Origin: a bacterium
GTDB lineage: Bacteria > Zhuqueibacterota > QNDG01 > JAFGCO01
Reading direction: 5' to 3'
Length of the DNA: 64,000 nt
Assembly: GCA_016932575.1 (NCBI GenBank)
Contig: JAFGCO010000067.1
Coordinates: forward strand, 248,001-312,000
The position numbers were made by a program, and so were the translations under genes. The notes beneath the pieces were generated by a model. That model saw nothing but the letters and a program-made list of their open reading frames with translations. It was not told the origin of the DNA and ran no database searches. Below, in pieces: positions 16,501 to 26,000 of the stretch. Numbering within the stretch: position 1 is the first letter of the stretch; each line of letters begins with the position of its first letter.

Positions 16501-17673
16501 CGCAGCATTTTTCGGCAAATGTGTCGGACTTTGAATGTAATTATTATAACCCAGACAACCATCCGTATGACCCGGGCCGTAATAAATATATAAATTCAAC
16601 ATGATATAGGCAGAGCTGGGTACATTTCCCCAGATAATATTATTAACCAGTACGGGCCGATCAGAATATGCATCATCCACAACAACCTCGATCCCTTTGT
16701 GTCTGATGGTGGTCTTATTTAAATCGTCATGATTATAAACCACTTTATTATGACAAAGCAGGGCTTCGACATCACGAATCTGAATACCGGCACCGCAAAC
16801 CGCCTGATTGTTGTAAATCGTATTCCTTTCCAGAATTGGACAGTAGCCCGGGCGGGATTCCTGATGATCGGGAAAATCATAATCCGGATTCTCTGCATTA
16901 TAGGTTTGAACCGCAATCCCTCCCCCATTTTTTGCAGTACATCCGGTCACTGTGTTGTTGCGGATGATCGAAAACCATCCTCGGGTCTTAATTCCCCCGC
17001 CATCTCTGTCCCAGCGCATACCATCGACTTCGAACCCTGAACCGAAAATACGAAACCCGTCTATGAGGGTCTGATGTCCCATATCCACACTGCGAACCCC
17101 GGGACTGGACTGGGATGAACCTTTCCAGCCACGAATGGTACAGACATGCATCTCCGGATTTCTCTGGTCCAGCGATGTCTCGTCTCCGGCAAAGCCGCCA
17201 AACACCATAACCCTCGGCATGAGCTGAACAACTGATATCAATGAATAGCCGTCGACCTGGGTAATGCCTCGCGGCTCAGTTACATGGCTGTATGTCCCCT
17301 CTGCCACCCATACCCACCCCTCTCCGTTGTTATAAGCGGCATCTATACCATCCTGAATATGACTAAATGCATTTTCCCAGGAGGTTCCGTTGTGGTTTCC
17401 CGAAGCGTCTTCATCCACATAATAAATGGGATAATCCGGTTCCTGAGCATAAAGGATCGCCAGAATGTCTTCTTTTACCTGCAGCCGTCGCGCAGCTTCC
17501 TGACTGTTCCATGCTTCACCCTGAGTCAGTGATCTTGCCAACGCATCAACACGATCCCATTTTGATTCATAACCCAATATCTGACCAAACAGAAGGGCCG
17601 TAAAAAGTCCTATAATCAGCCATAGCCGATGGTTAAAACAACCCTGATAAAAATCTGTTTTTCGTCCCTTCAC
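13561..17673 (-). CDS. Large secreted beta-helix protein with eight InlB-like repeats and sorting domain
   Basis: The 1370-residue protein has a signal peptide and a right-handed beta-helix region (about 78-445) of the polymorphic-membrane-protein/pectate-lyase-like kind: YYVDEDASGNHNGTSWENAF, then GFRIFGSGF, GGGIKTRGWFSIIRNNTVTG and ERNTIYNNQAVCGAGI. Eight tandem repeats of 75-80 residues follow (about 446-1075) of the divergent InlB B-repeat type, each ending in a W or F such as ETIVWNP, TAVWDT or ETAIWQP. A cadherin-like and an FN3-like domain and a sorting domain (QNYPNPFNAGTQITYQLP, ending KKMLLIR) close it. Beta-helix proteins include polysaccharide lyases and adhesins; I see no sure catalytic residues. 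The start is GTG, overlapping the upstream stop as GTGA, so it is translated with the SGNH gene. Confidence 0.8.
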   Translation of the reverse strand: MKGRKTDFYQGCFNHRLWLIIGLFTALLFGQILGYESKWDRVDALARSLTQGEAWNSQEAARRLQVKEDILAILYAQEPDYPIYYVDEDASGNHNGTSWENAFSHIQDGIDAAYNNGEGWVWVAEGTYSHVTEPRGITQVDGYSLISVVQLMPRVMVFGGFAGDETSLDQRNPEMHVCTIRGWKGSSQSSPGVRSVDMGHQTLIDGFRIFGSGFEVDGMRWDRDGGGIKTRGWFSIIRNNTVTGCTAKNGGGIAVQTYNAENPDYDFPDHQESRPGYCPILERNTIYNNQAVCGAGIQIRDVEALLCHNKVVYNHDDLNKTTIRHKGIEVVVDDAYSDRPVLVNNIIWGNVPSSAYIMLNLYIYYGPGHTDGCLGYNNYIQSPTHLPKNAAHNTILDVNPQFVNINEQDYTLKSTSPCINAGLPLPDGTPTDIGFYEMRYFLTIDDGGVGAQQTGEGWHIAGENVTISTDSVYVDSEGTTRYTFQRWEGAGSGSYTGSSRTAIIQMDEEITETIVWNPGYALQINSNTDADQLSGWYSDQSTVQIIVPSRIEDVDARRVFLHWNMDMGGAVTTSTDTSLTLTMTQPVVLTAVWDTEYRIHVSSVYGVPTPSGEHWVSAGTDLTVSVDPLVSGATGTQYRFLLWHGNGEYSYTGEDAEFSITVSGPIEETAIWQPEHFLTVFSEQGRGSPLGQSWYNEGASALISVDSLVEIDFQNRFRFSGWTGSGTGAYTGSERTHTVIINHPVTETVVWRQECPIDVAINPENAGIVNIENVMDGWGVLGTQVRLKAEGDADDGYGFAGWSGYFSGRENPVVFLMTEPVALTANFELGDVRVETEPSGLSITVDDANFSSPRIFYWLPGETYTLGTPTPQQTGALSRQLFDRWSDNQARQHTVVIPENPVVYTAYFQPEYSVSVDTEHGSSSVVGNGWYPPGTPVVLSIDSLADDASGTRYRFVEWSVESGQGVNASTCSISFTLLQGGVLQKAHWQGQHRLDISVSPSYGGDVTLSDEGPWYDSGTDIQLTAVPVDTNFSFAGWSGDVESDSPWLTVTMDQHIKLTARFITHTVFSPEISGFADTTLFEDGEIVWSRAKFENIVSDKNDPVDSLRIRVNNGAPFYADWDGTAMRLAPYPDWQGTAQVVLEVSDPRNLTACDTFSVMVISLPDPPGHFSLIHPEHFSELPDSTETITFLWHEARNVDAGDVVSYELIIGSDSTFQGPDTRRISSIPDTFLVLNRNTLESGIYWCVRAADQQGYVTLSNEIYYCVVQTDIEQCANGISDFKLGQNYPNPFNAGTQITYQLPRRSEVRLCIYNARGREIRKLVQQIQEAGQHCISWDAKNSRNMDVPSGIYLMKLLWDGHTVQKKMLLIR

Positions 17674-19868
17674 CGGATAACCTCCATGCGCTGTACCATT
17701 CGATGCTTCCCGTTTTCAATAATAAAAAAATAGATGCCGGAAGGGACTTCGTTGCCTGACTCATCCCGTCCATCCCAGATAATTCGATCCGTTCCTGCGG
17801 CTTTGCCCCCTTGAAAAAGTGTTTTTATTTTTTGACCTAAAATATTCACCACCAGCAGGTTGACCGGGCCCTCCTTCTTGAGATGCACAGGAAACACGGT
17901 CTGCCCGTTGAATGGATTGGGATAATTTGTCCCCAGTTTGAAATCAGATTCCGTGATTGGTGGTTCTCGAGGTATATCTGCCACTGTCAGATGATTCACA
18001 ACCGCCTCTTCAATCGAAATCCGGGGTAACCGGATTCCATTCTTCCCGCGAAAACAGAGAGTCGCCAAATGGATATCCCCGCTCACCGGCTCTGCGGAAA
18101 AAAGGGCCACATGAGCTCTGCCCGGTACAGGACTGTGATAAACGATGTGAAATTCACGGTTCATGCTTTCAACATCGACCAATTTGATTTCATTTGTATC
18201 CCAGATTGCTGTAAATTGACCGGCCACAATCGACTCGCCATTCATCCATATGGGAATATGTATCGTCTCATCAGTATTCTTCGTTTTGGCCAATTCCGAT
18301 TCCCCAATTGCGAACGTCACTCCGTCATTACCGGGCGGACTGGAATCCGGCTGAAAATCACCAATGCAAATCCCTGTGAAATGTAAAGAATCAATATCTG
18401 CCGTAACCGAATCACAGGTTGTGCTGGAGGGCCAGAATCGCCATTGTCCCACTGATGTACTGTCAATGGATGTTAAACCCACGACCAATCGTGCGATGGT
18501 GACTGCATCCTGAATTTGAACCACACCATCTCCGTCCACGTCTGCAGCCAATTCCTGCATTTTTGAAAACGGCTCGATGCCGACGACATGACGGGCAATG
18601 ACCGCGGCTTTAATAATCGTCATGTTGATATTTTCCTGACAGGCCTTCTCTTTCGAAGGAACCAGCATAGGTGATGCCTTTAATCCCACACCATCCATCT
18701 CAAATGAGCCGTCTGAATAGGAATAGGTCACCCTGCTCTCCTGCTCCCATCGGATTTCCACATCTGAAACCGGCTGAGCTGACCCATAATAATCAATTTT
18801 ACCCGAAAGCAAAACATGATCGCGGGAATGAAGCGTGCCTGTTGTCATGGAATCAATAAGCCCCTGTGAATACGCCTTCACAATTGAAGAATCGGTCCAT
18901 CCTAATGCCATATCCACATAAATCTGACCGCTTGTATCGCTTACCGCCTCCAGCGGAGAGAGAATAACTGCGTCCCCGTATACAACTTCGAGCCGGACAG
19001 GCACGCCTGGCACAGAATTGCCAAATCCGTCCGTCACACGAAATGTCAACGATTCCTGTAAAGTATCTCCGGGAAGCACCCGCTGATTCCATCCTGTGTC
19101 GGCAATTAAATGCATAGGAAACATCTTGAAGGCATCGATAAAATTTTTGGTCATAAAATTATAGCCTTTACAGTTTGGATGATTGTCATCATAAAACATC
19201 TCGCTTGTAAAACCTGTAAATTGATCCACCAGGCGAACCAGACCCGGAGGAATGGAAGGTACCCGGCCCGCTTCAATATCCAGAATCATTTGCACCAAAT
19301 CCTCATTCAGCATCGGAATCCCGGCGGGTCCCATATGGCGGGAAGTTTTTGGAATAATCTGACACAGAAATATGGTTTTGAGATGGGTTCCCTCACGTCC
19401 GTCATGCCATTGCGTCAGAAAGGCCAGTAACTTAGCCAAATTTCCGGAGACCTGGCTTGTAAACGTTTGTCCGCCGTCTCTGGAGTAGGGCCCTCCCTGA
19501 ATCCATGTGTCCAGCCAAAAATCATTGGTGCCCAAATGAATCACCAGAATGGTAGGCCGCCAGCGATCCATTTCTCCGGCCATATAATGCTTGCCAGTCC
19601 GTCTGAAAAAATCCGGGCTCTGCGCACTGTTAAAATAATATCCGCGAAAGGGCGGCGTCTCATTGACAGATCCCACAAATTCAAAGGGAAATCCCATGTT
19701 TTTAAGTGCCCAGTAAACATCATCCCGGAATCCCGGCATGCATCCTTTTCCATAGGTAATCGAATCTCCGATAAACATAATTTTATGGACGGCTCCGTAA
19801 TTCATGGAAAACCAGCTGAAGAATATCAGGAGCCATATCAGGCGATTTTTTCGGACTTTAATTATCAT
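17670..19868 (-). CDS. Secreted SGNH/GDSL esterase with dockerin-like and cohesin-like segments and sorting domain
   Basis: This 732-residue protein has a signal peptide (1-25) and then an SGNH hydrolase domain (28-250) with block I FIGDSITYG (nucleophile S36), block III HLGTNDFW and block V DDNHPNCKGY. An invasin-like Ig domain (about 258-345) and a carboxypeptidase-regulatory-like domain follow. Then comes a type I dockerin-like pair: a first helix IKAAVIARHVVGI, then the calcium-loop DVDGDGVVQIQDAVTIARLVVG from D443. A cohesin-like domain (about 520-640) and a sorting domain (NYPNPFNGQT, ending VQRMEVIR) end it. Likely an O-acetyl or feruloyl esterase acting on polysaccharide. It is first in a three-gene operon. 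Having dockerin and cohesin features in one chain is unusual outside cellulosome systems. Confidence 0.82.
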   Translation of the reverse strand: MIIKVRKNRLIWLLIFFSWFSMNYGAVHKIMFIGDSITYGKGCMPGFRDDVYWALKNMGFPFEFVGSVNETPPFRGYYFNSAQSPDFFRRTGKHYMAGEMDRWRPTILVIHLGTNDFWLDTWIQGGPYSRDGGQTFTSQVSGNLAKLLAFLTQWHDGREGTHLKTIFLCQIIPKTSRHMGPAGIPMLNEDLVQMILDIEAGRVPSIPPGLVRLVDQFTGFTSEMFYDDNHPNCKGYNFMTKNFIDAFKMFPMHLIADTGWNQRVLPGDTLQESLTFRVTDGFGNSVPGVPVRLEVVYGDAVILSPLEAVSDTSGQIYVDMALGWTDSSIVKAYSQGLIDSMTTGTLHSRDHVLLSGKIDYYGSAQPVSDVEIRWEQESRVTYSYSDGSFEMDGVGLKASPMLVPSKEKACQENINMTIIKAAVIARHVVGIEPFSKMQELAADVDGDGVVQIQDAVTIARLVVGLTSIDSTSVGQWRFWPSSTTCDSVTADIDSLHFTGICIGDFQPDSSPPGNDGVTFAIGESELAKTKNTDETIHIPIWMNGESIVAGQFTAIWDTNEIKLVDVESMNREFHIVYHSPVPGRAHVALFSAEPVSGDIHLATLCFRGKNGIRLPRISIEEAVVNHLTVADIPREPPITESDFKLGTNYPNPFNGQTVFPVHLKKEGPVNLLVVNILGQKIKTLFQGGKAAGTDRIIWDGRDESGNEVPSGIYFFIIENGKHRMVQRMEVIR

Positions 19869-19981
19869 CTGGCCCTATAATCTCGAATATCAATGGCTAT
19901 AAATATAATCAAATTGATCCTGATTGTGAAGTGTTTTATACTCCTTTTCACTGATTTAATTCTTTTAATAGCGGATACAAG

Positions 19982-20020
19982 AAAAGGGCAGCCTAGAAAA
20001 ACCTTAGAACCTGCCCTTTT
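19982..20020 (-). terminator. Rho-independent terminator after the giant SGNH/Big_1 gene
   Basis: A perfect 10-bp stem (AAAAGGGCAG 19982-19991 with CTGCCCTTTT 20011-20020) with a 19-base loop ends in a T-rich tail on both strands. It lies just past the stop at 20043 and ahead of the next minus-strand gene, so the latter likely has its own promoter. Confidence 0.6.
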
Positions 20021-20042
20021 CATCACAAATCTGCGTTTTAAA

Positions 20043-23000
20043 TTATTTCATTTTCACCATACGTTTTGTAATCGTTTTATTCTGACTCTGCAGTCGGTAC
20101 AAATACAATCCTGTGGAGACTTCATGACCCATTGAATCACGGCCGTCCCATTTCTCCTGGTAATAACCGGGTTCCATCTCCTGATCGACCAGAGTGATGA
20201 CGACTTGGCCCCGAATATTAAAGATCAGAATTTTCACATGATCGCGTCCGGGCACTTCATATCGAATCGTGGTAATCGGATTAAATGGATTGGGATAATT
20301 CTGATCCAGCACAAAGGCATCCGGCTTCGGAATCTGAATGAGAATGGGCCCGTGCTCGTTCATTTTCTCATCCTGATTAACATCCACAAGTTTGTAAAAA
20401 TACTGTGCCCCGGCTTTGACATTTTGATCTTCAAACTGATATTTCTTTTCTGCATTGGGAAGAATCGGATCTCTGTTCAATCTGATATATTGACCATTTT
20501 CCCGCGTGCTGCGGTATATTTCATATCCCGTATCCTTGGGTTCCTGGGAGGCAGACCAGAAGATTTTCACCCATCCTTTCCTGGTATCGAATTCCGCAAA
20601 GAAATCAGTAACTTCAACAATGGTCGGAGGAAGTACTTCGACATTCCATGAATGATTCGTATTCAACAGACCATCTGACGCACTGGCTGTAATCGTACAA
20701 ACATGCTCGGCAAGATTCTGAGGAATAAACCAGACCAGCAGGGAAGAATTATCGCCGATGGGCAGCCCGTCCAATTTCCATGAATAAGTCAGTGCATCAT
20801 AATCGGGATCCCGGACATCAATCCAGAACCGGTGTTCCTGACCGGCTACCAGTTCAGTATCCATTGCGACCGGAACATGATCGATGATTTCAGGAGCCTG
20901 TGCAGCATTTAAAACAGCCACGTTAAACTGCTTATCATCATGTCCGCCATTGCTGTCCACAACCCGGGCAATGAATTGGTAGGTACCCGCATCATCCAGA
21001 CGGGGCACCCAGCGAACTCGGGCCGTCAAAGCAGACTCTGAAAGTAAAAGCATCGTCTCCGGAAGATCCGGAGCGCCGATGTGTTCCACTTCAAAATGAA
21101 GGACGTCGCCATCCGCATCCGTAGCAGATAAAAGCACATTCAACGGATTCAACTGATCATTTTCCTGAACGCTGTACACATTGGAAATAATGGCTTTGTT
21201 CAAAACCGGCAGACTGGCATTCATCCGAATGGTAATCACAAATTGGAGCGTATGAACCCCTGAAATTGCCCGGATCCGGCACACTCCCGTGCTGCTGCCG
21301 GCCATGTACTGAATCTCTGCAATTCCGTTTTCATTGCTTGTGGCAATTTGATCACCAAAATCAGACAGGGTTGCGGCATCAACCAATTGTCCTTCCCCCT
21401 CATCGCGCGTGAAATACACAGAGACATCCGGCACCCCATTCCCATATTTGTCCTGGACCTGAACCTTGATTGAGGAAGGCAAATAATTGTTGATACTTGC
21501 CGCTAGAGTCAAATCAGAAACAGGGATCATCACATCCGCCTGGGCCGTGGTCACCTCTTCAGAAAACGTCAGCGGAGATCCGTCCAGTAATGTGCCGCTG
21601 ACCTGAACCCTGACATTGCCTGTCGTATATCCCAGCGTGAGTGCTTGTGTGGCCAGTCCCGAAGCATTGCTGATCACGGTAACAGACGTTTCTCCTCCAA
21701 AATTCGCCTCGCCCTGAACCACAGTAAAAACAACCGGTTTATTGGAGACTGCATTGCCATAGGCATCGGTCACCTGAACAGTGATCGGATTGGGCAGGGT
21801 CTCTCCGACTTTGCCCGTTTGTTCATCTCCCGAGATTTTCATCAGCTGACTGCCAATACCGGAAACGCTCTTTGCTGAAAACCGTACAGGAGCCCCTGAC
21901 AATGCCAGATTATTGGCGCCGCTCGCTTTGACCCAGCAGGTTGTATTCATTTTTGTACCGGCTCTGATATAAGCGTTTGCATATCCGTAAATATCTGTTT
22001 TTACCGGCAGGAGCGTCACAATTTGTCCGTCCCCGGATTCCACGGCAAATTGAACGTGCACACCAGCAACAGGCTGGCCGTTCACATCATGCACGCCCAC
22101 AACCAGGGGATCAGGAAGAATACTGCCGGCCGGACCTTCCTGTTTGTCTCCGGAAACTGCAAAGATGGATACGGGGACACCCTCTTTGGCAGACAAAGAA
22201 AAATAGGCCGGGCTTCCGTCCAAAGGATTGCCGTAGGGATCGTTGGCCACGGCTCGCACAATGTATTCTCCGGTTTCCTGACCAAAAATCAAATATGTCG
22301 CAGCAATGCCGTCAACATCACTGATGTCTTCGGTTTTGATCAAATAACCGCCCTTCTCTCCCACAACTTCAAAATAAACACGTTTGTTCGCCACAGAATT
22401 GCCCATGACATCCGTTACTTTCACTGCCAGTGAGTCTCTGCAAATGGTACCCACATTGCCGATTTGAGTGGGTGTGTAAATCGGCTGAATTTTACTCGCA
22501 TTATTGGGATCAAAATTCACCGCGGTATTTTCACTGAGTTTGATGTTATCGCCAAGCACAGTCGCTTCGATGATTTTCTCTCCTGAATTGGGTGATATCA
22601 GATGTCCTGTGGCCTGACCCTGTGTATTGGTCGGTCCGATCTGCGTATCGTAATAATTGATGCCCCCGGTCACTTTGATTTTTATTTCCTTGCCGCTCAC
22701 CGGATTGGCGTACTGATCCCGAAGCGTCACCGTGATCCAGCAGGTATCCTTTCCGGAAGCAATGGTCGATCCGGAGGTTTCAATTTTCGATGTGTCCGGA
22801 TCGACGTCTCCGGCAAGCCCGCTGGCGTAATATAGTATTGGAGAACCGTTCAAGGGGACGAGTCCGTTAAACGCTTTGGCCTCAAGTACATTATTATCGG
22901 TTCCGGTCTTGGTCCCCAGTGTCCATTGTACAGAGGCAATGCCTTCTGCAGACTGGGATATAACCACTTTGGTTGTGTCGTCAGAACCATCCAGGAAGCC

Positions 23001-26000
23001 CCCGCCTGAGAGGACCGAAAAGGTGACTGAGGCTCCGTCCACACCCCATCCCCCGGCATCTCCCACTTTCACCTGAACCTTTTTATTCATAGGCTCGCCG
23101 ACCCGGCCGGAAACGTGCTCACTGGAAACCCGAATTAGCGTATCCGCATTGCTGGACTTGGCGGAAAACCGGTAGAAAAGACCATTCTGTGGAAGACACC
23201 AGACTCTTCCGTTAAAGCAGGTGACTTTCACGATGTTGTTAAGTTCCCCGGGTTCGGGTCCCAGATAAAGCTTGACTCCCGCATACCCTTCGCTGTTGGT
23301 CATGGCCACTGTATCCGGATCCAGATAAGACATGCCCGCAAAATGCCCGTTGCCGTCTTCAATGGTAAATGTCACCGGCTGGAACCCGACCGGTTTGCCC
23401 TGCCCGTCCAGCAAACGGATCACAATGAGATCCAGCAGGGGTTCGCCGACCACACCTTCTGTGCTGTCCTTGCTGAATTTCTCCAGCCTGGACGCCTTGG
23501 ACTCGGCACCCAGTGTAAACTTGACAGGACTTCCGGTTAATGGATCAAAACCATCGGTGGCAACAACTTCCACCAAATCCGGATAGGTTCCATGCAGCAG
23601 GGGGGCACAGATATTGGCGGAGGCCACGCCGTTTGTATTGGTCACAGCTTCGACACTGTCCTTGTTACCTGGAAATTTCCAGTCATGATCATCCCGCGGC
23701 GTTCGCGTTCTGAACCAGACCGGATGCTCTTTTAAAGGACGGTTGTACTGATCGAGCACCTGCACTTTCATGCGCGCCTTCAAAGTATCTCCCACCGGCG
23801 CAATGCCGTTTTGTCCTGTATACAGCCGGATTTTCTTCGCCTTGTAATAGACGGAATCCATGAATATTTCCTGGGTAAGCGAGCTGACACGGACCTGGAC
23901 TTTAACCACGCTCGAGGTCTTTCCATACCAGAGTGTATCCTGCGCAGTTCCGTCTGCGGCTGTCATTTTCGGCTGAGTACCCGTACTTGCGTCTCCCTGG
24001 GTAATTTCAAAAAAGACAGGAACATCCTTCACAGGATGATTTTTATCGTCAAAAATTTTAACTTTTACATGATTGGGGAGCACATCTTCTACATAATGTT
24101 TTTGCTTAATGGGCGGAATCACCTGTATCTTCTGAATCAATCCGGAGGTAACATGACCCTTGAATTGAAACGGAGATCCGGTAAATCCTGTAAATGTGGC
24201 TGTCACAATATTCACCGAATCCATAATGCCCAGTACAAATTTGGCTGTGGATTTGCCATTTGCATCGGTCATGGCCGCATAGGTCTGCAGACCGCTCGCT
24301 TCAAAAACTCCGTCCCCCTCAGTCACATTCCAGTTCACCGTGACATTGGGTGCGACATTGCCGTACTGATCGGTGACAACGACTGCAAAAGGCTCGGCCA
24401 GCGTATCCCGTGCCGCGCCCGATTGCTCTGATGGATCCAATGCGGTGATATATTTCGGGGCTGATGCCGTTCCGAAAGCCGTGCATGTTTTCTCCTCGGT
24501 CACACCAAATGCACGCGCGGTTATCACATTGGCCCCCACCTTTTCACCCAGGGTCCATGAAGTCGATGCAATGCCATCAATATTTGTAAACAATGTTTCG
24601 ACCGTATCGACTCCCACCGGGTAATAAGTACTGTTCTGTGTCAGCAGAATTTTGTCCAGTTTAACGCCGTTATGGCCTTTATAAATTTTTAATTTGTGCA
24701 TTCCCGAATTCAGTTCGCGATGAAACGGCTGTCCCTTTTTCAACCGAATACGGTCCCATTTAAAATCATACGGATCACTCGAGAAATTTTCATCCAGTAC
24801 CCAGTACAGCCCGTTATTCAGATTCGAGGGAGCGCCATCCAGTTGTACCCATAAAATGGAACTGTACCAGGCTTCTGCAACCGCCCGCGTCCAAAAATAA
24901 TAATCACCCGCTTCCGGTACATAAAAATTAAACTCCACATAACCACTTTGAGCCGTTCCGCTTACAAATTCCACATATTTGCCCCGGGAGGCCGATAAAT
25001 GCTGAGGCGCCAGAATCGTAGACGCCTGTTGCACAATCTTTCCCCATTCCGCTTCCATGCGAATGTGGTTCTGGACAGCCGGAGGCGCCGATATGGAACC
25101 ACCGGTTTTATCTTCGGTCAGGTAAAAATAAACCGGCCAGTGACTGACAGGATTCTTGTTGCCATCCGTAACCTGTGCCCGCACAGGATCCGGCAGCTCT
25201 GTCTTTACCTGAGCCTCATTAACGGCCGGACAAAGAAGCGTGAATTCTCTTCCGGCATCGATGCTGCTGAGTGTGCCAAAGCATTTGACATTGTTATTCC
25301 GGCCTGTGATGCCGTAAAGACCGCTCAAATAGAGACCGGCATAGGTTCTGCCGGAAGCCGTATGTTCTTTTTCTGTATCATACAGCGATCCCTCTCCTGC
25401 CTGCTCGCTGTTGACAAACACATCAAATCGGTTGACCAGTTCATTGCTCCAGTCCACCACCACTTTCAAAGTATCATCCTTGCTCGGATATTTTGGATTT
25501 CCCGAATTGTCCTTGATAATGTAGGGAACACTTGCGACAAATTTATCTGCACTGCCGTTGGAAAGTGTCCATAAATAAATGGACTGATAGACCGTTCTGA
25601 TAAAAATGACATACCCGTCCGCATTGGATTGATCGCTGTTCAGCATACAGGCAATACCGCCGTTATCAATTTCCGGCGGATTGCCAAAAGTGACTTCATT
25701 CCCCCAAACCAATTGGATTGTTGAGGGATTATAAGCGCCTTTATAAACCGCCACAGAGCCGGGCCAGTTCTTATTGCTGCGTCCGTTGGTAAATTCCCCG
25801 ATCAATCCGGGACGATCATCGAGTTTGTAGTCATTCGCATCATAATTCCACATGGTCATGTCATCAAAACAATCCCACCGCATTTCCCTTTCCGGCAGAA
25901 CAACTTCGACTTCCTTGGACCACACACCCGCATTGCCCCAGTCGTCTATTGCACGAATATAAAAATAATATTTCTGTCCGCTGCTCAAATTTGTCACCAC

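Noticed and set aside
14084-17603. Several plus-strand frames of 60-110 residues across the beta-helix gene
   Set aside because: They are antisense to a clearly coding repeat protein, lack ribosome sites, and contain no recognisable domains.
13561-17673. Eight InlB-like repeats as a possible CRISPR or DNA repeat
   Set aside because: The repeats are at protein level with much DNA divergence and no constant spacer length; no CRISPR array is present.
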